Below, piece after piece: positions 44,601 through 52,851 of a DNA stretch of 64,000 nucleotides (positions within the stretch are counted from its first letter, which is position 1; each line of letters opens with the position of its first letter). This DNA is from Arcuatula senhousia (Eukaryota > Mollusca > Bivalvia > Mytilida > Mytilidae). The notes under the pieces were generated by a model that saw only the letters and a list, made by a program, of their open reading frames with translations, was not told the origin of the DNA and did not search any database. The DNA is taken from contig OZ020311.1 in NCBI GenBank assembly GCA_963971305.1, positions 7,936,001 through 8,000,000 on the forward strand, written 5' to 3'. The position numbers were made by a program, and so were the translations under genes.

Positions 44601-46551
44601 TTGCTATATAACTTTAGTATGAGATCTTATATTGCAAATAGTGATTTTAGGTCTGTCACATATCTACTTCTTGTGTATGGACTTTATCAATTTTGGATGT
44701 GGTAGTAGGGGTATACTGAGTGAGCAGTTGATCATAAATTTTCATTAGAATTATAAATTATGTATGAATGAATGGAAAAAAGTTTGATTCAGGGGACATA
44801 AGTCACCTTTCCTCTTACAATTTATTGCAACCTTAATTGAACTTAATCTCTTCATCCCTTATTAGTATGTTCCACATTCAATTGTAACTTATTCTATATT
44901 TTTAGGTGCTTTCAGCCAATCAGAATGGTGAGATGAAACTCCGAGTAGAAACAGATATGGCTGCTGTTAGTACACACTTCAGGGATCTCCTAAATCCAAC
45001 GAGTAAGGATAAACATTTTGAAGATATGCATGTGATTCTAATTTGGCTTGAACCAAAGGTGTGACGAAAAAATAGAGAGAACTAATAAGAATATACTGTT
45101 GATTCATTTTTTTTTCGTTGATATCATTTTTTCGTGGGTTCTCAAAAATGAACATTTCGTTAGATATTTAATTATGTGGTTTCACATGATGCGTAACGTA
45201 ATTAATCCAAATACCACTTTGTTGGATTCTTATATTTGTGGTTCACTGACACCCGAGAAAGCCATGAAAATTGATACCCCACATAACCACAGTATTTAAG
45301 TCCTGCTATAAAACCTGGTATGTTTATGAAATAAATATTCGGACAACTTTAAATGTGTTTAAACTTTCACATATAAGCCTTGTAGTTGTTAATGGGTCAG
45401 ACTACACACATGAAAATCCTCATAAGAGATGAAAAATTCATTGACCAAACTTCAAATCTCTTGACACCATTTGCAAAGGAGGAATTCCTGATGCATGTGA
45501 AAGACCATTTTCTATATTAAGAGTAGGCTGAACGGGGCTGCTACAAAGTTAACAATGACACACTGGAGGGTGATTCACATTTGTGAATCTTATTTCTTAA
45601 CCCTAAATCAATAAATGAGTTTAAGTTAATCACTTTGAATTTCAGCAATAGACCAAGTGCCAAGCTCCCACGACAGTTCACCCGAAAGATATAAAAATCC
45701 TCAGGACTACAGCAAAGCTAGAATTGACATTAGAAAGTTTGCACAGTTCTTATCAGGGCAGTCGGTCAATCCAACCAAAGTCATATGTAGTAAGTAATGA
45801 TTACGATAATCACTGATTCATTGTAAAGCTAGCATTGACATAAGTAAGTAATCCACAACAGTTTTTAATACTCTCTGCTTGGAATTGTGTGTGTGTGTGT
45901 GTGGAGTGGGGGGGGGGGGTGGTTATATAAGTGATAGAGGTGTGTGTCTGTTAAACTTTTCTAAATTATCGGTTGTTTTGTGAGCTGTGTCTTGTCACTT
46001 ATTCCACATCTCATTATACAATTGTTTACTGGTCATAAGGGAAACAGTACATTTGTTTCCACGAGGTACTTACTTTTTCATGAGGCACGTAGCGCCTAGG
46101 GAAAATGTAAGTACTGAGGGGAAACACATGTACTGTTTTCAGAATGGCCAGTAAACAATTGTTTTATTATACTGAATCGGTAAACAACTTAACGAAAGCC
46201 ACGCCTACTGCTCACTCTTTACTTTGTATACAGTGTACTCTAGCCACGCCTACTGCCAATCATACAAAAACCCAGCGAAAAAGTATTATGGTACTATTAC
46301 CCTAGGGAAATAGTTTTTACTATATCCCTAGGGAAATAGTACTTTTACCAAATTGAAGATGAAATAGTTAAAATATTTACCTGTATTTTATATAGAAAAA
46401 ATCTACTGAGGTATATTAATATTTTCTGTTTTACTATTAACTCTTTATTTTCTGTTTTTGAACAGATATTGTACACAACAGAGTTGTCCATCTACTCCTG
46501 CTGAATGACGATGTCTCACTCCAGTATTTTATGCCTGTTGTTGCTTCCTGA
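32689..46551 (+). CDS. HUS1: Checkpoint clamp component HUS1 (288 aa)
   Basis: HUS1 is one of three subunits of the nuclear 9-1-1 (RAD9-RAD1-HUS1) ring, the PCNA-like clamp loaded at damaged DNA to activate ATR signalling. Eight exons join in phase: 32689-32740, 38579-38706, 39555-39731, 41322-41429, 42629-42703, 44906-45002, 45646-45789, 46466-46551. The N-terminus MKFRGKLVDIGCIHHFTR matches human MKFRAKIVDGACLNHFTR; the C-terminus LNDDVSLQYFMPVVAS matches EDVSLQYFIPALS. Other anchors are GVQIWCDL, NEIYLEV, VIPRRLWEDY, THFRDL and GQSVNPTK. Length is near the human 280 aa. Intron 1 is about 5.8 kb and begins with GC, not GT (ACAA|GCAAGT); only this choice gives the conserved HFTR-V junction in frame. 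Introns 1, 3 and 4 are full of mobile DNA. Poly(A) signals follow at 46972. Confidence 0.95.
33022..34800 (-). mobile_element. LINE (APE-type non-LTR) fragment: reverse transcriptase to 3' end
   Basis: The open frame from about 34800 down to 33204 encodes the reverse transcriptase with the palm motifs LLDFEKAFDKVPH, SGVPQGTVLGPLLF and RLFADDS, then the conserved C-terminal region (YLGVTISSNLSW; IQRRAARFV). The endonuclease is missing. Codons before SKANILNEQF belong to the opposite element. The frame stops after ETIDVFRS; a further short open piece follows (LQQTTK), so the TGA may be a mutation. A TTCTTCTTC tract at 33022-33031 marks a GAA-type 3' region. The element sits antisense in HUS1 intron 1. 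Confidence 0.75.
34801..37443 (+). mobile_element. LINE (APE-type non-LTR) fragment: partial endonuclease plus reverse transcriptase
   Basis: The uninterrupted frame 34803-37241 (about 812 codons) opens inside the apurinic-type endonuclease (IIIGGDFNLGHIDW, then GQSDHDVV). It continues through the linker KANILNEQFQSVF into the reverse transcriptase (IMDFAKAFDKVPHRR, SGVPQGTVLGPVLF, LRLFADDSIIY) and ends RAARYICNRY...SIDSFREQL. The N-terminal endonuclease is cut off at the junction with the minus-strand element, and no ATG starts the frame. The 3' end is a GAAGAAGAAG tail at about 37433-37443. The frame is intact, so this copy is relatively young. The two copies differ at many residues, so they are different subfamilies. 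Confidence 0.8.
37991..38364. mobile_element. piggyBac-like MITE with TTAA target duplication
   Basis: Flanked by TTAA on both sides (37987-37990 and 38365-38368). Inverted ends are CCCTCTTGCTGCCA and TGGCAGCAAGAGGG. Next to the left end a unit of about 33 bases containing GGACATATGTGTCC is repeated three times (38008-38094). CCC...GGG ends with TTAA duplication are characteristic of piggyBac elements. No transposase is present (374 bases). Confidence 0.85.
38684..38810 (+). repeat. Tandem copies of the HUS1 exon-2 end and splice donor
   Basis: AGATATGGTGTGATCTACCTCAG|GTAT is the true exon end (copy start 38684). It recurs at 38723, 38751 and 38779. The second and fourth copies keep CTCAG|GTAT; the third has CTTATGTAT. 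Use of a later donor would read GTA TAA straight after the normal end, adding a stop codon. Confidence 0.85.
39209..39420. mobile_element. MITE, TACTGTGGATTCATT family, copy 3
   Basis: TACTGTCGATTCATTTATTT at the left, AATAATGAAACCACAGTA at the right, with inner 'ttttcgtggtttggtg' and 'cgaaaaccacgg'. HUS1 intron 2. Confidence 0.75.
40324..41055 (-). mobile_element. Pearl/HINE-like element, GTCCCCCGCC family, copy 1
   Basis: The plus-strand ends are GTCCCCCGCC and GGCGGGGGAC, inverted repeats. The left end holds a CCGC...GCGG hairpin and a GTCC microsatellite (40369-40391), so the element's 3' end is on the left. The core has four tandem units of about 168 bases, starting near 40402, 40569, 40735 and 40903. 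Units are nearly identical and each carries CTATAGGGGTCCCC. HUS1 intron 3. Confidence 0.75.
41056..41290 (+). pseudogene. Three decayed partial copies of HUS1 exon 4
   Basis: Each copy keeps a T-rich tract and AG acceptor, followed by sequence matching the first ~48 bases of exon 4. Copies start at 41065, 41145 and 41249; the real exon starts at 41322. In frame they read PSLTNKTTTVVHNVPV, STLTNKTRTVVHYVPV and PTLSNRKS-stop, against PTLSNRTRTVVHDVPV in the gene. None keeps the second half of the exon or its donor, and all hit stop codons soon after. They are best seen as partial tandem duplicates. Confidence 0.85.
41837..42479 (-). mobile_element. Pearl/HINE-like element, GTCCCCCGCC family, copy 2
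   Basis: Same ends, hairpin, microsatellite and core as the copy at 40324-41055, with three core units (near 41925, 42097 and 42257). Many long stretches are identical to the other copy. It lies in HUS1 intron 4, one exon away from copy 1. Confidence 0.75.
42849..44095. mobile_element. pogo/Tigger-like non-autonomous element
   Basis: Ends CAGTCAACCTTCGCTACAAC and CATTGTAAAGAGGGTTGACTG are inverted repeats flanked by TA (42847-42848 and 44096-44097). CAGTCRAACCTCG-type ends with TA duplication are usual for pogo-like Tc1/mariner elements. No transposase frame could be recognised in its 1247 bases. HUS1 intron 5. Confidence 0.7.
44100..44720 (+). repeat. Decayed pearl-like core
   Basis: About three diverged units with 'ttttctcagcaactactaat', 'ttcaggtctgtcac' and 'ctacttcctgtt', clearly related to the cores at 40324 and 41837. 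No terminal hairpin was seen. Immediately follows the pogo-like element. Confidence 0.55.
45094..45294. mobile_element. MITE, TACTGTGGATTCATT family, copy 4
   Basis: TACTGTTGATTCATTTTTTT at the left, CCACATAACCACAGTA at the right; the inner pairing is partly decayed. HUS1 intron 6. Confidence 0.7.
45886..45923 (+). repeat. (GT)n and poly(G) simple repeat
   Basis: About nine GT units followed by GGAGT and a run of 13 G, in HUS1 intron 7. Confidence 0.9.
46013..46170. repeat. Palindromic element in HUS1 intron 7
   Basis: Arms ACAATTGTTTACTGGTCAT...GAAACAGTACA and TGTACTGTTTTC...GGCCAGTAAACAATTGT, with a centre containing 'gtacttac'/'gtaagtac' and 'ggcacgtagcgcc'. Confidence 0.7.
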
Positions 46552-46971
46552 TGAACGACTATACTATTACTAATGCTGTGGACATAAGTTGGCATAACCA
46601 TGCTGCAAAGTTTTCAGAAAAGCTTGAATGGAAGAACTTGGTCGAAGTTTTTATCAAACTGGTGTACTTTGTTTTTGATGCAAGTGTTTTGATGGCATCT
46701 TAATGCGACTGACTTATCATTAAAGGATATTGACATTGATAATTTCTTACATTATTATAAAGCAATCTTGTTATAGGTATTTTAATGATACTGGGTGTAC
46801 ATTGTTTAATTTACTGTTAAATGTAAACAATTTGTCATAAGTTAGCCGGTTTTTGAATAGAGTGAAGTTCTTAAGTCTAGTCAGATTTTGTAAATATATT
46901 GTTATTTACATTTGTAGAATTTGTTGACTCAAGGGAGATAATCATGAAAATTGGTGAAACTGTTTTGTTTA

Positions 46972-46987
46972 AATAAAATTAAATAAA
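46972..46987 (+). terminator. Poly(A) signals of HUS1
   Basis: Two AATAAA hexamers (46972-46977 and 46982-46987) about 420 bases after the stop codon. They are the first clear signals downstream and leave room for the convergent gene that ends at 47386. Confidence 0.6.
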
Positions 46988-47356
46988 AATATCCTGTGTA
47001 GTCCTATACAATTCCCTCATTGAAACTTTTATTTGGGATCAATACAAACAACTTTTTACATTGAAACCTATGTAAACTGAACCCCTTAGAACTGAGGAAT
47101 TTACTTGGCACAGGCAGGTACTCTAAACCAACTTTTTTATGTGAGGAATTTGTATCTGCAGAATTTGTGAGAAATAGTATTTAGAAATTTTCTAAAATAA
47201 ATTTGTTGTGAATGAACTAATTTTTATAGTTATATTAATATTTTTTCAAAGAATCATGAAATATATAGCTGAAAAATTCCCCCCTGACACTGAAACTCGA
47301 TATATAGTAATCACATATTAAATAAGAAATAAAACAAAGATTTAGAAAAGTTTTTG

Positions 47357-47362
47357 GTTTAT
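47357..47362 (-). terminator. Poly(A) signal of the NHL-type gene
   Basis: AATAAA on the minus strand, 24 bases after the TAG/TGA end of the propeller frame. The short distance supports this as the true end of the transcript. Confidence 0.6.
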
Positions 47363-47385
47363 TCAGGATTCAGTAAAGGCAGGTT

Positions 47386-48342
47386 TTACTGTACTTTACA
47401 GTATATAAAAGCAGGTCCATTAAAATTAACCACCACCAGTTTCTTTAATCTACTGTCAAATTGTACAGCAGTCGGATGTAGGAGTCCATCACCCTTACAT
47501 AGCAACTGGTAACAGGACTTTCTATCAGGAATAATAACTACAAGATTACTGGTATAGCTTCCTGCAACAAAGATATTGCTACATTCATCAATGGTCACAC
47601 CAGTCGGCCATTTTAGCAATCCGTCATCTTTGTAGGCAAAAATAACATTGAACATACTATCCAGAATTTTAACCGTGTGTATATAAGGACATGTGTAGCA
47701 CAGGAGGTTCTGATTAGCTGCTACATGTGAGCCTCCACCAATAATTTCGTCCTTCACCACCAAATTGACTTTCTTTCGGTCTATGTTCACCCGCACAAGA
47801 CCTTTATTATCAACACAACAAAATATTTCTCTATCTTTACAACACAATCCACTGATATTTTCATTTACTTTCAGAGTTTTGACTATTTTTCCTTTGTCAA
47901 CATTTACTATAGAAATTGTTTGGGAGTCAGGGTGTGACACAGCAACATGGCAATCATCTAGTGTAGTCACATCAAATATGACCTCGTTCTCTTTAAATTT
48001 AATTGTCGATTTTAGTGTTCCATCTGCATTGTATATGCATAGTTTATGATTAATAGAATAGGAAGAATCAGCAAGCACTATGAGTCCATTAGATAAGGTA
48101 CAGCAGCCATGGTAACTTCCGCCATCCTTTCCCAGGTCAACTCTCTGTTGTAAATGAAGCTGAACAGGAATATATTTTTCTATTGCTTTCTGAGCTTGGT
48201 TTTGTTTAGTCAGATCTAAGATATCTGGTAAATTCTCTGTGACTTCATCTCCTTCCAGTTTGTTGTCGTCTAGAGAACTTTCTGTGACTTTACACTCGTC
48301 GAATTTTTTGTCGTCTGGTAAACTTTTAAACTCTTCTGATTT
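47386..48342 (-). CDS. NHL-type beta-propeller protein, C-terminal part (318 aa open)
   Basis: The frame is open from 48342, not only from the first ATG at 48078. Residues 1-75 or so are an acidic, lysine-containing linker (SLPDDKKFDECKVTESS; LEGDEVTENLPDILDL). The rest shows about six repeats of the pattern of an NHL/TRIM propeller: GLIVLADSSY, CHVAVSHPDSQTISIVN, GLVRVNID, LKWPTGVTIDECSNIFVAGS and LLHPTAVQFDSRLKKLVVVN. In bivalves such modules usually end RING/B-box TRIM-like proteins, but no RING or B-box was found here. At 48343 the frame meets a TAA lying in a pearl-like element. A splice acceptor (ATCAG at 48336) just inside could rescue it. The gene may be intact with an intron here, or a disrupted copy. 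Confidence 0.6.
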   Translation of the reverse strand, partial: KSEEFKSLPDDKKFDECKVTESSLDDNKLEGDEVTENLPDILDLTKQNQAQKAIEKYIPVQLHLQQRVDLGKDGGSYHGCCTLSNGLIVLADSSYSINHKLCIYNADGTLKSTIKFKENEVIFDVTTLDDCHVAVSHPDSQTISIVNVDKGKIVKTLKVNENISGLCCKDREIFCCVDNKGLVRVNIDRKKVNLVVKDEIIGGGSHVAANQNLLCYTCPYIHTVKILDSMFNVIFAYKDDGLLKWPTGVTIDECSNIFVAGSYTSNLVVIIPDRKSCYQLLCKGDGLLHPTAVQFDSRLKKLVVVNFNGPAFIYCKVQ

Positions 48343-50003
48343 TTAGCTCACCTGGACCGAAGGTCCATGTGAGCTATTGCCATCACTTGGCGTCCGTCGT
48401 CCGTCGTCGTCCGTCGTCGTCCGTCGTCGTTAACTTTTCTTTGAAAATCTTCTCCTCTGAAACGACTGAAGGGATTGCTTTGAAACTTTGCACACTTCAT
48501 CTATGGGATGTCTTCTACCAAGATTGCACAAATGGTGACGGCCGTCCAAACAACATGGCCGCCGTTACTAAAAATAGACCAGGGGGGTCAGACTAATGTT
48601 TTTGGCTTGTAAATCAAAAAGTATAAGAGATAGATGAAATCTGATGCCACGCTACTGCTTCAGCATCAAAAGCTCTACAAAAGTCTCCATTGAGTCAAAG
48701 TTGTCAGATGACCCCTTATAGGAGTTACGGCCCCTTAAAGGTGAAAAATAGCATTTTTTCATGTTTTTGGCTTATAGAATGAAAACTATGACAGATAGAG
48801 AAAAGTTGTTGCTTGCTTAAATGTTCAGCTCATTTAGCTCTACAAAAGTCTCCATATGGTCAAAGTTGTCAGATGACCCCTTATAGGGGTTACAGCCCCT
48901 AAAATAACGTTTTTTCATGTTTTTGGCCTATGGAATGAAAACTATTGCAGATAGAGAGAAGCTATTGCTTGCTTAAATGTTGAGCTTATTTAGCTCTACC
49001 AAAGTTTCCATAGGGTCAAAGTTGTCAGATGTCCCCTTATAGGGGTTACGGCCCCTAATATAACGTTCTTTCATGTTTTTGGCCTATGGAATGAAAACTA
49101 TTGCAGATAGAGAGAAGCTATTGCTTGCTTAAATGTTGAGCTTATTTAGCTCTACCAAAGTCTCCATAGGGTCAAAGTTGTCAGATGTCCCCTTATAGAG
49201 GTTACCGCCCCTAATATAACGTTCTTTCATGTTTTGCCCTATAAAATGAAAACTATAGCAGATAGAGAGAAGCAGTTGCTTGCTTAAATGTTCAGTTCAT
49301 TTAGCTCTACAAAAGTTTTCATAGGGTCGAAGTTGTCAGATGACCCCTTACAGGGGTTACAGCCCCTAAAATAACGTTTTTTCATGTTTTTGGCCTATGA
49401 AATGAAAACTATTACAGATAGAGAGAAGCTATTGCTTTCTTAAATGTTCAGCTCATTTAGCTCTACTAAAGTCTCCATAGGGTAGAAGTTGTCAGATGAC
49501 CCCTTATAGGGATTACAGCCCCTAAAATAACGTTTTTTCTTGTTTTTGGTCTATGGAATGAAAACTATTGCAGATAGAGAGAAGCTATTACTTGCTTAAA
49601 TGTTCAGCTTATTTAGCTCTACCAAAGTCTCCATAGGGTCAAAGTTGTCAGATGTCCCCTTATAGGGGTTACGGCCCCAAATATAACGTTCTTTCATGTT
49701 TTGGCCTATAAAATGAAAACTATAGCAGATAGAGAGAAGCAGTTGCTTGCTTAAATGTTCAGTTCATTTAGCTCTACAAAAAATTTTCATAGGGTCAGAG
49801 TTGTCAGATGACGCCTTATAGGGGTTATGGCCCTTAAAATAACGTTTTTTCATGATTCGGGCCTACTGCTACAGAATGGAAACTATAGTAGATAGAGAAA
49901 ATCTGTTACTTGCTTGAATGTTCAGCTCATTCAGCTCTAGAAAAGTCTTTTTAGGGTCGACATGGGGACCAGGTGAGCGATTCAGGCTCCTGGGAGCCTC
50001 TTG
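48343..50003 (-). mobile_element. Pearl/HINE-like element, GGCTCC family, with about eight core units
   Basis: Read on the minus strand it runs from GAGGCTCCCAGGAGCCTGAA (50003) to the GGACC-gaa-GGTCC hairpin, CAGGTGAG and CTAA (48343). A GACGACGGAC microsatellite (48390-48430) precedes the hairpin. About eight units of ~158 bases repeat 'ctatggaatgaaaactattgcagatagagagaagc' and 'ccccttataggggttac'. It separates the NHL frame from upstream codons that read MDLSNKVEKNLTDDD (50054-50007), which have the same acidic-linker character. Confidence 0.75.
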
Positions 50004-50215
50004 TTTATTAATCATCATCTGTTAAATTCTTTTCAACTTTATTTGATAAATCCATGGTTTGTTCATCTACCAGTTTCAGGGAGAATGTTCCTTAAATAGA
50101 GTTTATAAGCTGAGTTTAAGAATTCTTTGTGTTGAGGTGTCAATGTATTTTAAAATCTTGTTAGTTGTTTTCAAATTACCACATCTCAATTTGGATAATG
50201 TGGTTTTGGTCTCTG
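50004..50215 (-). pseudogene. Possible upstream exon(s) of the NHL-type gene
   Basis: Just 5' of the pearl-like element the minus strand reads GTFSLKLVDEQTMDLSN to the acidic ending NLTDDD. Before it, after a TTTTTGCAG acceptor at about 50213, comes LSKLRCGNLKTTNKILKYID in another frame. Two stop codons and a frame change separate them, so this is either a decayed exon or chance. Weak call. Confidence 0.25.
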
Positions 50216-52851
50216 CAAAAATGAATTACAGTTACAGTAATGAATGGCAATTTATTACACTTCTGGAAGAGTGCCCCTGATGAGTCTTGAATAACCAAAT
50301 GCATGCCAGGCATGTAATAGTATTTGTTGCCTGGAGATTTGTTGGATTTTGTTTGAGTACAAATTTAGAATAATTTTTCACTGTAATAGAGAACAATGAA
50401 CTGTGGAATATGTGTATACAACACAGCTCACAAAACAAGCAGTAATTAAAAAAAATCCCATTGGAAAACCGCCAGCAGCCTTCAACAGGGCCAGTAGGGG
50501 CTGCTTGCCGTTCTGCAATAAGCCAAAGGTCCAAATATTTAAACCCATTTCATGGTAACAATCAGTTGACAACTGGAGCAATGTGTGCTTTTCTAATCAA
50601 AATGTCCTTGTGGCAGAGACCTCTTATCACATTGTGTGTGTGTGATGGTGTTTAACACCCTTTATCGACACACCTGGGCCATGTAGGGCGGTCAGTTTTA
50701 TTGGTGGAAGAAACTGGAGTACCCGGAGGAAACCACCGACCTTGGGCAGGTAACTGACAAACCTAATCACATACAGTTGGGGAAGTCCCTTTTTTGTTAA
50801 ATACAAACGGGACTCAACCACCAGCTGAGAGGTGATCGGCTAGTGGTGTTTATATTGCTGCTGCTTATGTACATTTGAAGGGTGATTTGCAAACACTTAT
50901 TCCACATCACTTTTATTTCTATTTTCTCTTCTTCCCTTCATGAGAAATTAAAAGATTTTAACTTCTATTTGCTGTTCTTATTAAAAGTTTCTCCATGAAA
51001 AGTGTACATACAAAAATATTTAAAACCTACGGTAAATATTTGATTCAACTATATGATTTTGAATAATATAATAAGCTTACATGTTCCCATAAGAGCACAT
51101 CTATGACATGTATATTGAATTTTGAATTGCTTTCAATTATCACTTAATAAAACAAAAAACAAGGAAGATTTTACTTTACAATTTCAATTGCCATTTTTAA
51201 TCAAAAACACAAAATAGAAAATATATGTCCATGTACTTATTGTACCGGTAAGTGATAATGATTCATCTTCAAAGCTATCAAATAAAAACAATTAAAATCA
51301 TGAAGCATTTATGTTCTGAAATTAACAATTATGTATATAAATTGCTAGCTTTGCAGGAAGATTTCTTTTTGTACCACTTTGACCTCCTAAATAATAATAA
51401 TAACCTTTTGCACCACAGCTTAATTGTGCCAGTGTATCAATTGTGGCAACATATTTTTTTAAAAGGAGAGATCATTTGCACCAATAACATGCATCCATTT
51501 TCACTTCTATCAAAGTTAAATGAAAATGCTTATAACTAGTTTTCATTTTAATATATTATTACAGATTTGCCTTTATTATACGCAAACTTTTTTATTATAC
51601 CCCCAATTACCTAAACTGTCCATTACAAACTTTTGTAACAGATTTCTTGGCTTCTACTTAAATTGGATTGATTTCAAACTTGAAACACAGCTTCAGTATA
51701 ATGAGTTGCACCATGCCTCCTCTTTTCAGGTCAGTCCCACATCTACTTCCTGTTTTCTGAGCCGACTAAGTCTATTGAAAGGGTCAAAATTAGACAACTT
51801 TTCGTAACAGATCTACTGATGGGAATTATTTTAAATTTGTTAAATAGATTTTTTATGATGAGTTGTAACATGTCTCTCTTTTGCCAGTCTGTCTAACATT
51901 GACTTCCTCGATATATTTTCCAAATAGTCATGTGGTCCTTAACTGATTTTACTAGACCATAGGGCTTATCTACAGACATTCGTAATATTTTTCTCACTGT
52001 GTTTTTATAACCCTTTTCTATAGTTTGAAGTTTATGCGGTAAGAATTTATTTTGAAAGGAGGATATGTTTTTGTTTTGTTTGTTGTAGTGTTTTTATGTC
52101 TTCAGATTTTGCCTTTGTCTTTTTGGATTAACAATATTCCATTGCCCCTTCGGTACAACTTTGCTTCTTGTACAAAATACCTTTTCAAGCTATATAAAAC
52201 CATTGATATTTATATCTAAATGTCCAGGAAAACTGGTGCAAATAAGTTCTGAAAAACTGGTGCATATCAAACCACTAAAATAAAACCTGATGTGAAATTG
52301 ATACCTCTCAAAAGATGTAATAAGGGCACAAGGACTCTTCTCACTTTGCAAGATATAAACAAACAATATAAAATATTTTGTATTGCACAATAGTTACAAA
52401 ATATATCTGAAAACAAACACACAATTTAAATATTATGTAAATTGAGACAACCATGTTTTAAAATAAGTATAAATGTCCTTGGTCACAATACATGTACAAC
52501 CATGTTTAGACTTAAGAATAAATGTTCTCGGTCATGCATGTAACAATATTTTTATATTATTAACAACCAATATCAATACTAATCTGAGATTGGTTTCTCT
52601 CATGTGTATTGCACAGCCAATTACCTTGATAGACAACATAACCTTGTGCTGAAAAAACTGAATCCCTATCTGAATCAAGCTGTTCACCACAGGTATTATT
52701 TACAAAAAAATCAATTTTACTGTTTCAATGAAGTCTGTTTTTCTAGTAGAGCTTCAGTTCTTTTTTTTCAAGAGCAATTAGCAGTTGCTCTAATGAGCTC
52801 TGTCTCTGTTTTTGTCCTTGCTCTTTCATACTACATCGTTTTCTCAGAATG
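50216..52851. other. Gene-free spacer between the NHL-type gene and CRPPA
   Basis: No gene seen. 50641-50825 holds a dispersed repeat ('ggtggaagaaactggagtacccggaggaaacc') related to 19735-19885. 51590-52050 holds a decayed pearl-like core ('ctacttcctgttttctgagccgactaagt'). The rest is AT-rich without structure I could identify. Confidence 0.45.

Noticed and set aside
51252..51807. Two 95-aa plus-strand frames
   Set aside because: Low-complexity AT-rich translation, no family features; the second runs into a decayed repeat core.
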